Assembly (NCBI GenBank): GCA_020746105.1
Contig: CM036618.1
Coordinates: 7,324,501-7,388,500, forward strand
Reading direction: 5' to 3'
DNA length: 64,000 nt
Source: Trogon surrucura
Lineage: Eukaryota; Chordata; Aves; Trogoniformes; Trogonidae
The translations under genes and the position numbers were made by a program. Numbering within the stretch: the stretch's first letter is position 1; each line of letters begins with the position of its first letter. The notes beneath the pieces are model-generated. The model was not told where the DNA came from, made no database searches, and saw only the letters and a program-made list of their open reading frames with translations. Positions 10,563-22,343 of this stretch are shown here, one piece after another.

Positions 10563-10733
10563 CTGTTGTAACGTTGATGTTTGAAACCGTCATTTCTACA
10601 TTTGAAATATTTGTTGACACTGGGAGATGAAGCTTTTTGAAATACTCTTTGATTGGCTCCAAAAAAGAAGAGTCCATAAGGCTTACTTCGATGTCAACAG
10701 TGTACTCCAGAGCAGGAAGGTCAAAAGTCAGCA
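10563..10733 (-). CDS. ADGRF5: ADGRF5 exon: pre-SEA segment
   Basis: 171 bp, phase 1 to phase 1, acceptor TCTCTTTCAG, donor GTGGGT. It encodes residues about 56-112. The start (ALEYTVDIEVSL) and the end (INVTT) match the mammalian segment between the furin site and the cysteine module. The middle (SSFLEPIKEYFKKL) looks like a strand followed by an amphipathic helix, perhaps a partial SEA-like fold (inference). Two N-glycosylation sequons are visible (NIS, NVT). The open frame runs past both exon borders, but the splice sites and flanking phases fix the ends. Confidence 0.92.
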
Positions 10734-11112
10734 CTGAAAGAGAAATAGCATGAGACTGCAAAGCTGCCTGTGAGGGTGAATCATAAATTGATGGCTTCTG
10801 TTTTGGCATTTGGGCTCTGTTGCTATTTAATGATAACTTAGCATGGCGTTCTCCCTAGGAAATCTTCTTGATACCTACTCAGCAAATATTCTGCATGTGT
10901 TTTATCTGCTGCTTGTCTGACAAAAGCCGGATTTCTTTGGTTGTAGAGCAATATAAATAGAGTAATATATACAGAGAAAAGCTGTCTCATCCTTTCTCTC
11001 TTTTGACTCAACAAGTGAATGGGTTGTCAACCACAGACTGAACATACAGAATTATCTTGTGACCCCTGCTCTGCTAAGAGGCTTCAGAATTTTTCTGCAA
11101 CATATATTTCAT

Positions 11113-11493
11113 CTGGGGTTGTTTAGCCTTGAAGGGAGATGGCTGAGAGGGGACTTATTAAAGCATATAAATATCTGAGGGGTGAGTGTCAAGAAGAAGG
11201 GGACAATCTCTTCTCAGTGGTGCCCAGTAATAGAACAAGGAATAATGGATTTAAGTTAGAACACAGGAATTTCTACCTCAACATGAGGAGAAACTTCTTT
11301 ACTGTGAGAGTGATGGAGCCCTGGCCCAGGCTGCCCAGAGAGGGTGTGGAGTCTCCTTCTCTGGAGACTTTCAAACCCCACCTGGGTACCTTCCTGTGTG
11401 GCTGCCCCAGGGGATCCTGCTCTGGCAGGGGGGTTGGACTAGATGATCTTTCAAGGTCCCTTCCAATCCCTAACATTCTATGATTCTATGATT
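11113..11493 (+). mobile_element. CR1 LINE 3' fragment
   Basis: Begins at the 'ggggttgtttagccttgaag' part of ORF2 and ends ACATTCTATGATTCTATGATTC, a well-preserved octamer tail. The last part of ORF2 is open over about 110 codons (a variant of the C-terminus with [14 protein letters not shown]). Antisense to ADGRF5, in the intron after the furin-site exon. Confidence 0.96.
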
Positions 11494-11565
11494 CATCTTG
11501 CATAGATGCTCTGCTCGTATATGTCAGTCTCTGACCAGACAAAATTTTCCATCTCTTGTGTCTTT

Positions 11566-11570
11566 ACTAT
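11566..11570. repeat. Target-site duplication, left copy
   Basis: ACTAT directly before the LTR start; repeated at 12161-12165. Confidence 0.88.
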
Positions 11571-12160
11571 TGTACTGATTTCTGGCTAGGATAGAGACAA
11601 ATTTCTTCATAGCAGCTTCTATGGGGTTGTGTTTTGGATTTGTGATGAAAACAGTGTTGATAATGCAGGTTTTAGTTATTGCTGAGCAGTGCTTACACAG
11701 TGTCAAGGCTTTCTCTTCTTCCCACTCTGTCCTCCCAGCAAGGAGACTTGTGGTGTACAAGAATCTGGAAGAAGACACAGCCAGGACAGATGACCCCAAC
11801 TGACCAATATGATGTCACACATCACATGACCTAGAGCATGATGTGCACACCATACAATGTCATGCTGAACAATAAAAGCTGGGAGAAGAAGGAAGGGGAA
11901 GACATTTGGAGTGATGGTGTTTGTCTTTCCAAGTAAGAGTTATGCCTGATGGGGCCCCGCTTTCCTGGAAATGGCTGAACACCTGCCTCTCAGTGGGAAG
12001 CAGTGAATAAATTCCTTGGTTTGCTTTACTAATTAAACTGTCTGTATCTCTACCCATGAATTTTCCCACTTTTATCGTGATTTTGACCCCCATCCCATGG
12101 GCGGAGAGTGAGAGAGTGGCTGGGTGGTGCTCAGCTGCTGGCTGGGGTTAAACCACAACA
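11571..12160 (+). mobile_element. ERVL-like solo LTR with 5-bp target duplication
   Basis: 590 bp bounded by TGTACTGATT and AACCACAACA, i.e. 5'-TG...CA-3'. The flanks carry the same 5 bp, ACTAT, at 11566-11570 and 12161-12165. An AATAAA signal is at 11871-11876. The text (GGTTGTGTTTTGGATTTGTG, then the AGCAGTGCTTACACAG block) matches an LTR type very common in bird genomes, which I recall as ERVL-class; a 5-bp duplication fits. There is no internal viral sequence, so it is a solo LTR left by recombination between two LTRs. Antisense to ADGRF5, its end 113 bp from the furin-site exon. Confidence 0.93.
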
Positions 12161-12165
12161 ACTAT
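12161..12165. repeat. Target-site duplication, right copy
   Basis: ACTAT directly after the LTR end; pairs with 11566-11570. Confidence 0.88.
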
Positions 12166-12273
12166 TCCCTATTGATGATGACACTTTAGCACCTCAAGAG
12201 ATGCTGCCCCCAATTGGGATTTAACCTTGGCTTTCTGGAAACATGCTCTGTTACCATTCATCTGTGTACGTAC

Positions 12274-12334
12274 TGTTTCGCTTCTGCCTTTGCATCTCTG
12301 GCTGGAAGAATTCCTCTCCTAGCCCAGTGTCAAT
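12274..12334 (-). CDS. ADGRF5: ADGRF5 61-bp exon with furin site
   Basis: The exon has an excellent acceptor (CTCTTTTTCCCACAG) and a GTACGT donor, phase 0 in and phase 1 out, exactly what the neighbouring exons need. It encodes residues 36-55, an acidic stretch followed by RQKR at about 51-54. RQKR is a proprotein-convertase (furin) motif, found at the same place in mammalian ADGRF5, where the pre-sequence is removed. A second donor at 12254/12253 (GTAACA) would leave phase 2 and force a stop early in the next exon, so I rejected it. The residues between the signal peptide and RQKR are poorly conserved, so the exon rests on splice sites, frame and the motif. Confidence 0.8.
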
Positions 12335-14225
12335 CTGTGGGAAAAAGAGAGTGAAGCTCTGTGAAGAAACAAAGAAAAGCTTTGCTGCTGCCATTGGCAT
12401 GAAAGAACCCATGAATACTGACAGAGATAATTTTTTTCCTTTCACCAAACTTTGTCTCTGCCTGCTTCCTCTTCCTCTAAATGGAATATTTATGTCTTCC
12501 AAGCAGTGAAATGTTAAACACAAGCTGAGGGGTGTACTGAGTCTTCAGGTGTCTCTTTGCATATCTATGCAAGACAATTGTCTCAGCGTAGCAGAAATTC
12601 TTTGTTTGAGCTGCAAATTGGCTATGGGGCTGCTGTGGAGCTCTCAGTTCTGGACCAGCCTTGCAAACTGCTTGGTAGACCTGGCCACTCAGCCTCTGAG
12701 TCAAGAAAATAGACTCATATCACCCTTTGCTTTCCTCTTTGCTCTGAGCTTTCAGCTCTGCAGTAGCAAAACTAGCTTGAGTAGGAGTAGAAAGGGAATT
12801 TAAATCTCTTGGCTCCAGCTCAGGTGTCAGGCCATCTACTTTGAGGGCTATCAGTAGCACACAGCTGACCAGGGCAGTGGTGGCACAATTTCAGTATGAC
12901 TGGGTTCACAGAGGGTGCAGCCAAGTGAGATGTCGACCATCTTATTTTTACAATCGTGCCCTAAAAATACATTGGCACCACAGTTAGCAAGAAAGGCTAA
13001 AGAACAAGTAAAGACGCAGGCAGGAAATTTGCTGCTCTGCCAGTTTCTTGATTCCTACTGGAATCTTTATTTACAGAAAGGGTGAATAGCTTGGCAACCC
13101 TTAAGTCATCTCTTTACATAAAGGAACCATCTGGTGTGTGATTAGAGCTGGGCTTCATGTTGCAGCTGTGCTGGCAGTGAAGATCCTAATGCATATTGGC
13201 ATTTTTTTTTCACTGCTAGGGGTGCTACCTTTCACCTTAGGAGTTAGCTACAAAAGTTGCAGAAAGCCCACTGTGATCCACTTCCTCCCCCAAGTTTGAT
13301 CTCAGTGGTTTCCTTTTTTAAATTCTCTTTGTATTACTTTTTTCCTCCCAAACAACTAAAGGGTATTGCTATGTCATTAAATACTTTGCATATTTCACAC
13401 CATTGAGTGCTGATTCATCTGCAGGATCAACCATGGATCAACGATGTTAAAAAATAAAGTGTTACTCTTCTCATAAAAATGCCTAAATGCTGAATTGGAG
13501 ACCGTTTGAAAAAAAACACAACAAATGAGATGCTTGATCTCTATTAGACATCTGCTGAAGGGCAGTCAGGGCTGCTGGAACCAGGTCTGTCTTGGTTTGC
13601 CAAGACAGGGGATGGTGGCAGAAATCGCTTAAGGAGTTCCCACTTTCCTCTTCATTTCTTCTTGCCTTTTTCTTTCATCCTGCTTAAAAAACCACATTGT
13701 GTTCTGGTCTGTCCATCAGAACTAAAGTCCCTGTGATCCTAGGGGCTGAACATAGATGCTAGAATACATTTTGGCTTTATAGGGCTAATAATGTAGAAGA
13801 AAAAAGAAGTATTTTCTGATCTGTGATAGATCAAGAACCAGTAGATTTGTAGACTATTTTTTTATTTTACCAGACTGTAAACTTCCATTTGGTCACTCCC
13901 TTTGTTTTTCTGTTCCTCTTTCGCCCTTTCTAGTTACGGACTCTTTGTGCAGAAACTGTCTCTTACCAAACTCATATACAGGACGAAGCACAAAATAACA
14001 TTCCATAAATCGTACCATTGATAAAGAAAAAGAGGTACATGAGAATTATTGAAAAAATGGGAAACCAAAGTAGAGTCTGAGTCCAAGCACAACATCTAGA
14101 CACAAGTCACTCAGGAGTGGCATTTTGGTCATGTGTACTCACATTCTACCATCAAGACAGTGGTGACACTCCTGTCACCTACCTGTAAGCACCTCCATGC
14201 CTAGGTTTTGCTGACTTTGGCATTG
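12335..14225. other. ADGRF5 intron, no recognised content
   Basis: 1.9 kb of the first coding intron. Apart from short A/T runs I see no repeat family, exon or RNA gene. Confidence 0.55.
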
Positions 14226-14400
14226 GGATGCACTGCCCAGGGAAGTGGTGGAGTCACGGTCCCTGGGGGTGTTTAAGGAGAGGCTGGATGTGGCACTTAG
14301 TGCCGTGGTCTGGCCAATGTGGTGCTGTTGGGACATAGGCTGGACTTCATGACCTCAGAGGTCTTTTCTAGCCTCAACACTTCTGTGATTCTGTGATTTT
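14226..14400 (+). mobile_element. Old CR1 3' fragment
   Basis: CR1 3' end of a different subfamily: 'cactgcccagggaagtggtggagtcac' followed by a diverged 3' UTR and the tail CTTCTGTGATTCTGTGATTTT. Lies 345 bp before the signal-peptide exon's donor, antisense to ADGRF5. Confidence 0.9.
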
Positions 14401-14744
14401 TGTGGTTTCTCTCTCGTAGGATAGGTAAATCCCATCCAGGAACACTGCCTGTGTAACTGTTCCAGGCACAGCAATTCAAATCCCTTACAGTCTAACACAA
14501 GTGAGAAAACAGCAGCTTTGCTCAGTTCCTTCAAGCTTTAAGACTGAGAAGCAAGAAGAACCCAGTTCCTGGATTTCTCCATCTCTTCTACACACTGGGG
14601 AGACTCTGGGTCAGTATTCCTATCTGATCTTCCTTCTCTGCTGACTTCTTCTAATGTTCTGTGGGTGTAAAGGAGAACTACAGCATCTGGGTAAGGTAAG
14701 CAGAAACCAGATGAAAACCAATGAGACTGGGAAAGGATACTCAC

Positions 14745-14875
14745 TACATAATGGATGAATGGACTGAAGTTGGAGTCCTGAGATGTTCGGCTACACACTG
14801 TGACCAGTAGAAACAGGCAGTGGAGACCTGCAGTAATCAGGGATGACATTTTGTCCAGTGGCTTTTCTGTATAGC
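14745..14875 (-). CDS. ADGRF5: ADGRF5 exon with start codon and signal peptide
   Basis: A strong acceptor (pyrimidine-rich tract, then CAG) ends at 14876. It is followed by 26 bases of 5' UTR and an ATG at 14849-14847. The 35 codons encode a short polar start, a hydrophobic core (residues about 9-18, LHCLFLLVTV) and a probable signal-peptidase region near CSRTS, so the protein enters the secretory pathway. The exon ends in phase 0 at TATGTA with a consensus donor, GTGAGT. An in-frame open extension past this donor is intron read-through. The first exon in the transcript must lie upstream (to the right), because this one begins with an acceptor. Confidence 0.85.
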
Positions 14876-17800
14876 CTGAAAGGAAAATGAAGCAAAAAGG
14901 GACTTTTCAACTGACTCACACAGTAGGAAATAGCAGCGCACTCTGTGAAAACAGTTTGTTCAGACTTTTTCGACACATTCTGCCTGTTCACTCTATCCAA
15001 ACCAGAGCATGGAAAAAGGACCCTAATTACTCCTCTGCCACTGGTGCCAAGACTGTTTCTCTCACACCTCCTGGTTTTGGGGTTTTTTCCTCACTTTGGC
15101 TGTACTTACACAAAATGGAAGGAGAAAACAATCACTTGGAGAAAGCACAGTCCTAGGCAGATTCCTAAGAGGGACCAGTGAGCTGCTGGACATTAACTTG
15201 CTGTAAGAAAAGTTGACTTCAAGTCTTCAGATATTCCTCACAGCCGTCCTTGGCAAACAGACAGTCAGAAGATGAGGAAAAAGTTAGAAATGCTGCTGTA
15301 AGTGAGCAACTGTCCAATCGCCACAGGAGAACTCTGCTACTGGCCATGTACCACTCTGAAGAGGGCTGTGGTAACATCACAGGCTCAGCTAGAGGTCTCT
15401 GTCTCTTTGACATCCCTTGGCTAACAAGGGGAACAGTCAAGACTAATATCTTCTGGAAAAAATACTTGTAATTTTGAGGTTTTAGTACACACCTTCATTA
15501 ATCACACTGATGTTAGCAAGTAAATAAACTAGAACACATGAGTAATGACACTGGAATGTAGTGTGGTACCTAAAATCAAACCCCAAGTTTTCCAGCTCGT
15601 TAATACCTAAGCTAATTTACTCACGCAGTAGATTTGGTGATGAAACAGAAAGGGAGGGAAACACATGCATGGACCCTTATAGCAAGTGTTGACACATTTT
15701 ATGCAACCAGAGAGAATAGAGAAAGGGAGCTGAAGAATACATACAAATATGTATCTTGGTATGCATATGCACTTTCTGATTGTTCCTAACAAAGCACTTC
15801 CCCAGCTCCAAAATTAAAAACCAGCAGGGAGTTACAGGAAAAGGCAGAACCCAGGAAGATTGTGGAAATCATTTTAAGAGAGGAAAGCACTGAGAAGAGA
15901 CTCCTCAGAATAGTACTGAACAGTATCTGGGTGGATAACATCAGCTAGATTAAAATCATGATCTTTTGTAAAACCATGATATTTTTATTGAAAAGGCTGT
16001 TCATACAAGCCATCTCGGACCTCAGGCTTTGAAAGTCTGTGAATCATCAGATGAAAGTAGAAAAATCAGCACCTCCTGAGATCATAATGAACATTGGCAG
16101 CCTGTTGCCACCACGTTGCATATCAGAGCTAATGCTCCCCGGTAGACAGGGTGCTTCACTGTGACGTTCCTGCGCAGAATTGCCCATGACAGGAAACTGT
16201 AATATTAACATGATCTGTGGTCTCACCTCGTGAATGGACAGAGGACAGCAATGGGCTTATAGCCAAACAATATACTTGATGTCACCGGCGTGAGTATCCA
16301 GCAAGGACTTGTCAGGTTTTCTCACCTAAGGCGGTTCTTAGAGAGACTCATCTGCAGTGGGACTTCACCTGGACACTGACCTGGTTAAAGGCTGGGAGAC
16401 AAAAGGAGGAAGAAATTGTTTGCATTTCCAAGAGAGATGTCGTCACCAGAGCTCTGTGGGCAGGTGTGTGTATTATCCTCTGTTCTCCAGTGATGTGGAA
16501 AACACAGTTATTAGTGACACAACACTTTGGAAAACTTTAAGTGATTGAGACTAAAAAGTTCAAAGTCCACCTGTGAAGACCTGTGTGGGGATTGCAGGAT
16601 GCTGAGTGACTGGCTCAACTGGCTCATGAAATTAATGACATTTGGCAATGATGAATGTAACACAGAAAGAAACAATCCTGATGGACTCTGATTTGATTAT
16701 TATCACCACTCAGAAATGGGGTCCAAAGAAATGTTAACTGAAATCTGAGGAGCAATTAAAAAACAAAAATTAATTTTAAGATACTCTAGGGCAGCAACAG
16801 AGGAAAAGAAATCCAAACAAACCACAGAACTGTGCTGTCTAGACGTTTGAGCTGACTCAGTACGGCTGCTCTTATGATCTTATACAGGAATTATCAAAAA
16901 GCAAGACATCTCACTGGTTAATAACATCTTTCCACCTTACCCCAAAATCCATTTAAAAATCAGACTGATACAAGATTATTTTTTTTTGGTCCAATATATG
17001 AATGGCTGGCAGAATTGAGAGAAAAAAAAAAAAGTTGGAAATGGAAGTGTCTTTTTATTTTCCTGGGCACATCTATCAATATCCATCATTCTACAAAAGA
17101 GACTATTTCACTGTTTTGAAGACGCCATCCACTTGTCGAAACCTCAAGACTTCTATGGATCAAAAGGGATGAAGAGGAAAATATTACTAAGTTATAATCT
17201 GTGACACAAGTCTTTGAGATAGTGACATGACTTAACAATAAAAACACTAATAAACCAAAGATTTCAGATAGTTTTGTATATGCAGCCTATGTTCACAGCG
17301 CATGGTGTGATAGCTTAGTCTGTACAAAGAAACTGTATTTAACTGATAATGGGTTGATAAAATAGATAATAAAAAGGAAAAAAAAAGGTCATTAAACAAA
17401 ATTTATGATGAGGTTAAACAGCACCTGCTACAGTTTTTCATGTATCTTTTGCACTGTTCACAATCCTGCACTCATATTCAAATTTGTGGGTTGGCTTCTA
17501 TTTTCAAGTACACCTTTTGTGCAATCACATAGCTGAGACTAAGTGTTCTCTTAATTGTAAACTTAAGAAATCATATAGAGGACAACTCATGTAAATGAGA
17601 GAACTGTGCTGCTGCTCAGGCTTTGATAGCTATTTAAAAGTCAAAAAATCTCAAACCAGTGCCTAGAAACTCGTAAAACTAACAAACAAATACCAAATTG
17701 CAAATGGGGGGAAATATTAATGTTCTTCTCAAGTGATGGGGCTGTTGAGTTGTTCTTTTAATTTCTCATTGAAAAAATAATTTGAATTTTTCAGTGAGTG

Positions 17801-20800
17801 ATTTCTCAACTATCTGTCTACCTTCAGCTAGTAAACCAGAAAATATGTGGACACATTCACAGTTTCTCAGACAAACTGTCTCCTGTGAGGCAATGAGTAT
17901 CTTCAACTTACAAAGCCCCAGAGAGCTAAAAAAACCCAGGTTTGCTACCAAATCTCTTCTTCTCTATAGCATTCAAGCTGAAGGATGTTGTTTAAAATTA
18001 AGTCTAAAATGCAGAATTTTCCTATAGGTACATAGCAAAATCTCACTTTAACCCAGGACATGGCAATATAGCTGACCTTCTTTTAAATTTTTCTGTAAGT
18101 TTCTCTTTTACATAAATGTTGCAAAATAATTACACCATCTCTTGCAAATCCACCCGGCATAATAGTCACCATCGCACATGTTTTAGAAAATAAAGAACAC
18201 ACCCAGATATATAATAAAATTTACCTTCTCAGGTGATTTCAAAGAGATCTTCTGATTAGATCCATCTCAAACGTCCTCTGCTTTCTACTACAGCTCAGGT
18301 TCTCTTTCAAAGGGATGCCAAGACTCAGAACTTGTGTAATTAGCTGAATATGTTATTATTGCCTAGAAAACAAGTCACCTCCAGAGCCTGCACTCCATTT
18401 TCAGGTGTATGACTGACCAGAGATGCCACTGCAGAGAACCCACAAGGCATTTTATGAGGAGGTATTTCCTGATACCATTCACCAGGTAGCACTCATTATT
18501 TCTCCCTGCACTGATCTAAGTCCTTTAGCGTCTTATCTGCAGATTAGTTTGTCAGGTGGAACAACTTGATTTACTGCTTTGTTTTCACTCATTCGCTTTG
18601 TTCTAGCAGAAGATGATGTTGAGGGTCAAAAGCAGTAAAACCATGGTTTGTAGCTTCGGCAAAATGTCTGTGCGTTTTGATTTAAATGATAAGGAAGGAA
18701 AACTCTAAATTTTTTCTACCTGCGGAGGAAGCACATCCCCTGTGGGGTGAACCTGACATTGGTGCCCTCAGAGAAGCTGCAGACCTAAGGCTCTGATGAC
18801 TACTGTGGAAGCTGGGAAATAGCAGGGAATTCCCAGAAGTCAGGTGAAACTCTGACATGTTACGTATGTTTCTATTTTGAACACAACCTGGAGCCAGGAA
18901 CCCTCTACACAAACAGAGGGCATCTGTCGAGATGACAGTGGGGCCCTTGTCCCTACAGTGTTCAAACACAGTTTGTTAATGGAATTTGTTTTCACAGCAA
19001 GGTGTGTGAGGCGGTGGCTCCCTGCAGTCATACAGCATCTGTGGAAAAGCCAGGGATTTAAACTTGTGTTGTGGCAGATTATTTTTTAAACAGTGATTTG
19101 TTCAGGTGATAGGTCTAGGGAAAGTTTCTGTTCCCCTACAGACGGGAAATGTTCTCTGTGGAGAACCTGACTTCTCATAAGATCGTGGGAGGTGATAGAC
19201 TCGTGGGGTATGTCAGTGCGCCATAGGATCTTCAGACCCACCATGAAGCAGCTGAAGATCACATGGGACACACCAGAGAATACCAGAAGGGCACATCTCC
19301 AAGGTAGACAACTGGATCAGGTTGTAAAGGCCACTCATGGTCACAGCGCAGAAGGAAAATAGAGGCAAAAAAGTCAATAAGGTGACATGCCTTTCCCACT
19401 TTGGCACTACTTCCCAAATTAAGGGGTTGTGACGTCGAGGCTGGTCCAGCAGTTACAACAGGGACATGTTGCCAGCTGACATTGGCTGTATCAGGGGAAC
19501 AGGAGGGATGGCTGTCACAACAACATTGGGCACAGTTTGGGTTACCCTTGGTAACTGTCTAGGGTAGTAGTGGTCTATTATCTGTAACAGGGAGCTTGGA
19601 CCGGGTCTTCAATCCTCTGTCAGCTCTCTGTGCTGAGTGTGCTGGCTGTCATCTGCGGATCACAACAGTGTGGTGAGTCAGCCTGACATTCTGCAGCAGT
19701 TTTAAGGTAATTAAGTTGGCGTGACTGATGCCTTCGTTGTCCTTAAAGCTTGTCCCCACTGTTGCAGTGGCATCGGTCTGGTTTCTTGCCCATCTAATCT
19801 AGTTGAGGAACCCGAACAAGCAGAAAACTGAGGCTACATCTGCAGCACTGAATGCAACCACCTCTCTCTCTGCAGGCAGGTTTTACTGGTTGCCTTGTGG
19901 CTGATGGCCTCCAGACCCCCCTCGGAGTTAATTTAACTCACTGTCCCTGCAGAAAACTAAACCAGCAACAAGGCATCTGAGCAAGTTTAATCAGATCAGA
20001 GAGGGGCTCAGTGAGTGCCAGGGCCAGAGCGAGGAGAGGAGCAGATCTGTGGCCCCAAGCAGTGAAAAGGGAAGGAACAAGAGGTTAACACAAGGACAGA
20101 AACATAAGGAGGTGGAAGACCTCTTCCTTAGTGTCCTGGCAAGCAGTTCAGTATGAGTCCATGGTCTATCCCTAAAGAAACAGTTGTGTAATCTTCACGC
20201 AGTGTTGCTCCCTTAACTATCTCCTTGCAGGTTTAGATAAGCAGCAATGCCAGCACAGAGGATGGGGTGAAGATGAGGGCAGCCTTGGCTTGGATGAAGT
20301 TAACTGTGGTGGATCACATTGCCAGCCCTGGGCTGAAAAACCGATCTGATTTAAACCCTCCTCCCCACCACCCACCCATCCCCTTTTCTTTGCTATGGCT
20401 TTCAAATATTTTTAACCAACAGCACCAAAAGTGGTCAGGTAAGTGAGTGAATCACAGGCTGTAGAATATGTCTGGACAAATATTGGAATCTGATCAGATC
20501 AAGCAGTTCAAAATGTTTCTCTGAATATAAAGTAAACTTGAAGAAAACTGTTTCCAGGATTGCATACAAGATTTCATTAGCAAAGAGGTTACATCAGAAG
20601 AGATTACTTCCTCACACTACTGCTTCCAAAAGCATTTGAAAATGGCACAAAGGATCTCCATGAGATTTCAGGACTACCCTATTCAGCAGAATGAAGCTCT
20701 GGCAGCTAAAGCAGGACTGTTGGGCAAATCTCGTTAGACAAGTGCACTCTGTTCACCTTGGCGTGTGGGAATGAGGAAGACTGTCAGCAAGGCTGAAGGA

Positions 20801-22343
20801 TTCCTTAAAAGAGGGTTTCTGCCCAAGACACTGCATCATCAAACTTCAGCCTATAAGTATGGTAAGTTTTGATTCGCTTTGCAGGAGAACACGAAAACTG
20901 CACAATGTCGGAGTGTTCAGTGTGTAATGGTATGTGAGCGCAGGGGGACGTCCTGATCATCCTCCTGTTTTTGCCTCTATGCATGCCTCCAGTACTGTCA
21001 CATTGCCTGAAACTGTTGACTTCCTGAATTTTAATATTTTAAAGTTTCAACCCCAAGACACTTTTAGTTTAAACTTCTGATACTGCACTTAGAGAGGCAT
21101 CGCAGGCTCAAGCAAGCAAGCAAAAGATATGTTAGAAGATATCTGTTCTGAACAATGAGCACTCATCTAAATCAAGGAAGAGCTGTGCTGATCCTGTAAT
21201 ACACTGTAATTGTGTCGTTACAGAAGCATATGAACACATTTCACCTATCATGAACAAAATAGATCAGGGCAATGCTCCCACGTAGGTGCAATCTGAGAGA
21301 TACCGTTCAAAGCCAAAATAAATGTGGAAACAACTCAAAAATGAAGTTAACAGGACACGGCCCTCTTAACTCACTCATCTTCATTCTAGTCCTTGCTGTT
21401 AACGCTTCAGTCTCACCTCTAGAATCCAATCTCAGCAATTTGTGTAATCAAACCCCATTGCCACTCAGACCCCAAACTCAGAGGATGGCAAAACCTCTGA
21501 GAAACTGAATGCAACACTGCAGATTGTTGGAGATTAAAATAGTTTACTTGTAGAATGTCGGGATTAATTGCAGGATTGCTTAAAATTATGATGAATTGCA
21601 ATTTGCCTTGTCTTATGAGTGACATACTGGCATGAGTAGCCAGATTTACTGAAGTCTTAGGCCCAGACTGTGGACTTTTACCAGAGTACTCATTAGCTCT
21701 AAAGAAAGGCCCAGAAAGGAATGCTAATTGAGAAAGGTAAGATCAACAGAAACTGCATCCTAAAGATGAAGAAAAGAATGCCCACCTGGAGAAAGAGAAA
21801 GGATCCAATGAGGAACAAGAAGATCCCAGACTCAAATATTACTATTGGACCAAACCATGGTGTGAGGGGATTGTAAAGGTATAATTGCCCAGGGATTTCT
21901 TTAATTTGGGTACCTCTTGGAGCACCCCAGCTTGACCTGAAATAAACTGACTCTGTGGCAGAACCCAGGGTCCAAACTCTTCTTTAGAGTTGAGGGCTCA
22001 GATTGGATCCAGCTGCACCTAGACTCCTCTTTGTGAGAAAGTTTAGAAAGCAAGGTGGTACAATCTGAACCTCATGACTCAGCAGGAGGGTCCTCATGGA
22101 CTCTTCTGTAACAAAGGTTGTTACATAATTTGCTGTCATATTTTTTGAGTCTCAATTTCGCACGGTCGACCTCTGAGAGAGACGTATTTTAGAAATGGAA
22201 GGACAGAGTGAACCTCAAGCATGTTGGAACTAGTATGCAGATTACTTTGAGATAAAAGGTTTTGGGTGAATCTGGCGAAGCCCGTGGTTTCATTTATTAT
22301 CTCTCTCACATGACCTTACATAGTTTCACCCACCTCAGTCAAA
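14876..22343. other. Non-coding stretch upstream of the first coding exon
   Basis: 7.5 kb with no protein-coding gene and no CR1 copy that I can see. It may be a 5' UTR intron or upstream flank. Possible non-coding exon donors exist on the minus strand (for example GAGAAG|GTAAAT at 18225/18224), but none can be supported without transcript data. Part of 19400-19700 looks like diverged repeat sequence that I cannot name. The left copy of a direct repeat lies at 21118. Confidence 0.5.
21118..21190. repeat. Direct repeat, left copy
   Basis: About 70 bp starting AAGCAAAAGATATG and ending ATCAAGGAAGAGCTGTGCTG. A copy with a few substitutions and small indels lies at 23282-23351 in the same orientation. 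The flanks of the two copies do not match. No repeat family recognised. Confidence 0.85.

Larger units (their letters stand above)
1..14875 (-). other. ADGRF5: ADGRF5 gene, 5' half (partial; continues past left edge)
   Basis: Twelve coding exons read right to left. All borders are GT-AG and all phases fit, giving 632 codons plus one base. ADGRF5 is an adhesion GPCR of the plasma membrane; in mammals it acts in lung surfactant homeostasis and endothelium (family knowledge). The domain order seen is signal peptide, furin site, pre-SEA segment, cysteine module, SEA and three Ig-like domains. This order, and motifs such as WNG/WSGTY before the last Ig cysteine and PLPLK after it, fit ADGRF5 rather than ADGRF1, which lacks the Ig domains. 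Most introns are phase 1. The GAIN/GPS and 7TM exons are off-window to the left. Any non-coding first exon lies right of 14875. Several introns carry CR1 copies and one carries a solo LTR. Confidence 0.96.

Noticed and set aside
12253..12273. Alternative donor GTAACA for the furin-site exon
   Set aside because: Leaves phase 2, which puts a stop early in the next exon.
18225..18320. Possible non-coding first exon of ADGRF5
   Set aside because: Only a fair donor (GTAAAT) supports it; many equal candidates exist in this stretch.
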